64,000 bases of DNA from Clostridiales bacterium. Lineage in GTDB: Bacteria > Bacteroidota > Bacteroidia > Bacteroidales > Muribaculaceae. The position numbers were made by a program, and so were the translations under genes. The DNA is taken from assembly GCA_023666645.1 (NCBI GenBank), contig JAMPBP010000001.1, positions 579,764-643,763 on the forward strand. Direction: 5' to 3'. Position 1 is the first letter of the stretch; each line of letters begins with the position of its first letter. The notes under the pieces are model-generated. The model was given only the letters and a program-made list of their open reading frames with translations. It was not told the origin of the DNA and did not search any database. Shown here one piece after another: positions 62,356 through 64,000 of this stretch.

Positions 62356-63774
62356 TCATTTTACCGTGAGCGTTGGTGCTATGTATGTCACCTCCTTGAC
62401 GGCACGTGTTGTCGCAGTGTACAGCCAGCGATAGAAATCGAGCGTGGTGAGAGCCTCGGGCTGTATCATTCCCATGTCGACAAATACCGCGTTCCACTGG
62501 CCGCCCTGGGCTTTGTGACAGGTGACGGCATATCCATATTTCACCTGCAAGGCATTGAAGTAAGGACTATCCTTGAGTCGTGACATGCGTTGTTCCCATG
62601 GTGTGTCGGGAGCAAAGAGGTCAGAGTCATTGACCGCCGAATCGATGTGAAGCCGTTGAAGCTCCGGGTCAAGAGCGGGAGCTTCGCTCGTGAGTGATGA
62701 GAGCATGATTTTGGCATCAAGAGTGATGCCACCGTGGTCAGGGAGACGTAGCGCCACATCGGCATATCTCACTTGGCCACGGGTCTCCGTACCGTAAATT
62801 CTATCGACAATAGCTATGTCACCGTTGGCAATGAAGTCGACCTCCTTAACCGAGCGTGTCCAGTAGTAGTTGTTCTTGGCGATCATAAGGGGCTCCCCAT
62901 TCACAAGTTCGGTCTCGTAGTCGAGTATTGAAGACCTGATGGCGAGGTTGAACTGAACGGCTCGCCTGTTGCTGCGTGTTATTAGCAGCGTGTCGGTAAT
63001 TCCATATAGCGTATAGGCGCGGTCGAGAGCGTCCTGCAGGTCCTCACTGTCGGTGACCCTTACATCGTTGAAGCGCGACACGAGCAGGCGGGGCATCGGG
63101 ATAGGGTCGGTAAGCATGTCGCGCCTCAGTAGCGTAGCATTGTAAAGGATGCCGGAATGACTGCTCTGTCTCACAGTCTTGGTAATCGTGGCCCGGGTCA
63201 CTCTGAGCCCCATGGCGCGCAACACATCGGGGGTCATGGCCGGCGATACCGCGCTGCCGGGAGGTGGCAGCTGGGCGGTGTCACCACTCAATATCAACCG
63301 GCAGTTAATACCGCTGAACACATAGTGAATGAGGTCCTCAAGCAGATTACTACCGTTGCCCGCACTGTCGTCGGCTATCATCGAAGCCTCGTCGACAATA
63401 AAAACTGTATTGGCTGAACGGTTCTCGGCCACACCCGTGATGCCTATCATTCCTTGCGCCACTGAAGCGTGACGATATATGCGCCGGTGAATAGTGAAGG
63501 CCGGGTGTCCGGCATGAGCCGAGAGGACCTTGGCGGCACGTCCGGTGGGAGCGAGCAACACGGCACGCATACCTATGAGCGGCAACGCCTTGACAAGGGC
63601 TCCGGTCACCGAAGTCTTGCCCGTACCGGCATAACCATTGAGAAGAAACACCGAGTCACTCGGTGTATTGGCCGAACAATAGCGGGCCAGCGCTGCCACA
63701 AGCTCCACCTGTTGGTGGGTAGGCTCAAACGGCAGCATCTCAACAATACTCTCGGCAAATTGCAACGTGTCCAT
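62356..63774 (-). CDS. RecD-like ATP-dependent DNA helicase
   Basis: This 472-aa superfamily 1B helicase has Walker A NGYAGTGKTSVTGALVKAL near 46, APTGRAAKVLSAHAG near 75, Walker B FIVDEASMIADD near 124 and LSGDTAQLPPPGSA near 160. The C-terminal motif VTCHKAQGGQWNAVFVD lies near 428 in a UvrD-type 2B region. It resembles the C-terminal helicase part of RecD2 without the N-terminal extension, a form common in Bacteroidota. Likely a 5'-3' DNA helicase in repair. It converges on xerD, the two stops being 26 bp apart. Its promoter puts the -7 box 6 nt before the ATG. Confidence 0.9.
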   Translation of the reverse strand: MDTLQFAESIVEMLPFEPTHQQVELVAALARYCSANTPSDSVFLLNGYAGTGKTSVTGALVKALPLIGMRAVLLAPTGRAAKVLSAHAGHPAFTIHRRIYRHASVAQGMIGITGVAENRSANTVFIVDEASMIADDSAGNGSNLLEDLIHYVFSGINCRLILSGDTAQLPPPGSAVSPAMTPDVLRAMGLRVTRATITKTVRQSSHSGILYNATLLRRDMLTDPIPMPRLLVSRFNDVRVTDSEDLQDALDRAYTLYGITDTLLITRSNRRAVQFNLAIRSSILDYETELVNGEPLMIAKNNYYWTRSVKEVDFIANGDIAIVDRIYGTETRGQVRYADVALRLPDHGGITLDAKIMLSSLTSEAPALDPELQRLHIDSAVNDSDLFAPDTPWEQRMSRLKDSPYFNALQVKYGYAVTCHKAQGGQWNAVFVDMGMIQPEALTTLDFYRWLYTATTRAVKEVTYIAPTLTVK

Positions 63775-63780
63775 TGGTCA

Positions 63781-63811
63781 CAAAAGTAGCCATTATAATC
63801 CTGAAAAGCAA
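63781..63811 (-). promoter_or_regulatory. Promoter of the RecD-like gene
   Basis: Minus strand TTG (63809-63811), 20 bp, TACTTTTG (63781-63788). The ATG at 63774 begins 6 nt further on, so the leader should be close to zero. Confidence 0.65.
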
Positions 63812-63838
63812 GTTGCCCTCACGCAATTTGCGCTATTT

Positions 63839-63866
63839 AGAGCCCATTCGATAAGGAATGTGCTCT
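63839..63866. repeat. Dispersed hairpin repeat, copy 3
   Basis: AGAGCCCATT (63839-63848), loop CGATAAGG, AATGTGCTCT (63857-63866); one mismatch in the right arm relative to copy 1. It lies between the RecD-like promoter and the gene fragment at the window end. AGAGCCTGTCCCAC follows at 63902. Confidence 0.7.
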
Positions 63867-63947
63867 TAGAGTAAGTGCAGTCAGACACACATCTTTGCCA
63901 AAGAGCCTGTCCCACGATATATGGTGGAAGAGATTGGTGGTAAGGGG

Positions 63948-64000
63948 TTATTTCACTACGATTTTGGAGGCTTCGCGGCTGCCTTTGTCGTTGTCGTCGA
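63948..64000 (-). CDS. 3' end of a gene running off the window
   Basis: On the minus strand the sequence from 64000 reads DDNDKGSREASKIVVK and stops with TAA at 63948-63950. The final KIVVK after a polar stretch is the usual ending of type A sorting domains of type IX secretion, so the gene may encode a secreted protein. Only 16 codons are present, so the product cannot be named. Confidence is modest because the frame is chosen by this ending alone. Confidence 0.4.
   Translation of the reverse strand, partial: DDNDKGSREASKIVVK

Noticed and set aside
1..64000. CRISPR arrays, rRNA genes, prophage genes or complete insertion sequences
   Set aside because: I looked for regular spaced repeats, transposase motifs and phage structural genes on both strands and found none. 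The only RNA genes seen are the two tRNA-Glu copies.

Overview
The window is chromosomal DNA of a gut-type Bacteroidota, most likely a Muribaculaceae-like member of the Bacteroidales. The grounds are SusC/SusD proteins, many secreted glycoside hydrolases, PorX with a PglZ domain, fimbrillin genes, a secreted bile-salt-hydrolase-family protein, and repeated Bacteroides-type promoters (-33 TTTG, about 20 bp, -7 TAnnTTTG). The family assignment is inference from gene content.

Region 1 (1-6617) is a mannoside-degradation cluster: a secreted endonuclease/exonuclease/phosphatase-fold protein, a GH92 alpha-mannosidase lipoprotein, a GH127/DUF1680 protein and a secreted GH130 enzyme. Region 2 (6667-23265) is mostly core genes with scattered carbohydrate genes: bioB-tcdA, a PCMD protein, a GH97, a choloylglycine hydrolase, tRNA-Glu/rpsT/tRNA-Glu, nadB-rnhB, a PL11 rhamnogalacturonan lyase, and dapB-lepB-wbqC-sdaA.

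Region 3 (23533-45609) is a polysaccharide utilisation locus (PUL). A divergent ECF sigma/FecR anti-sigma pair faces a SusC with an STN signalling domain. SusD, a GH28, a small secreted protein and a four-module glycan-binding protein follow. After a terminator come a GDPD lipoprotein, GH127, GH78, a GH43-GH3 fusion and GH36. The enzyme set (GH28, GH78, GH127, GH43, GH3, with PL11 nearby) points to pectin, probably rhamnogalacturonan side chains. Between the GH43-GH3 fusion and GH36 is a scar in which the start of a rhamnulokinase gene is joined to the tail of what looks like a transporter gene, which suggests that a rhamnose-catabolism operon was deleted. Two copies of a CAATGTGGTAAAC-N10-ACGTCT element precede susC and are the best candidate control sites for the PUL.

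Region 4 (45829-64000) holds purB, a two-gene fimbrial cluster, a tight operon (unknown protein, porX, tsaE, birA, a TPR protein, an outer-membrane barrel), then yfhO-like, a methyltransferase-like gene and xerD, a convergent RecD-like helicase, and the last codons of a gene that runs off the window.

Three copies of a short hairpin (arms AGAGCCCATT/AATGGGCTCT, loop CGATAAGG) are scattered through intergenic DNA. Several promoters place their -7 box only 4-6 nt before the start codon, which predicts leaderless or nearly leaderless mRNAs. All family calls are from reading the translations; no searches were run.
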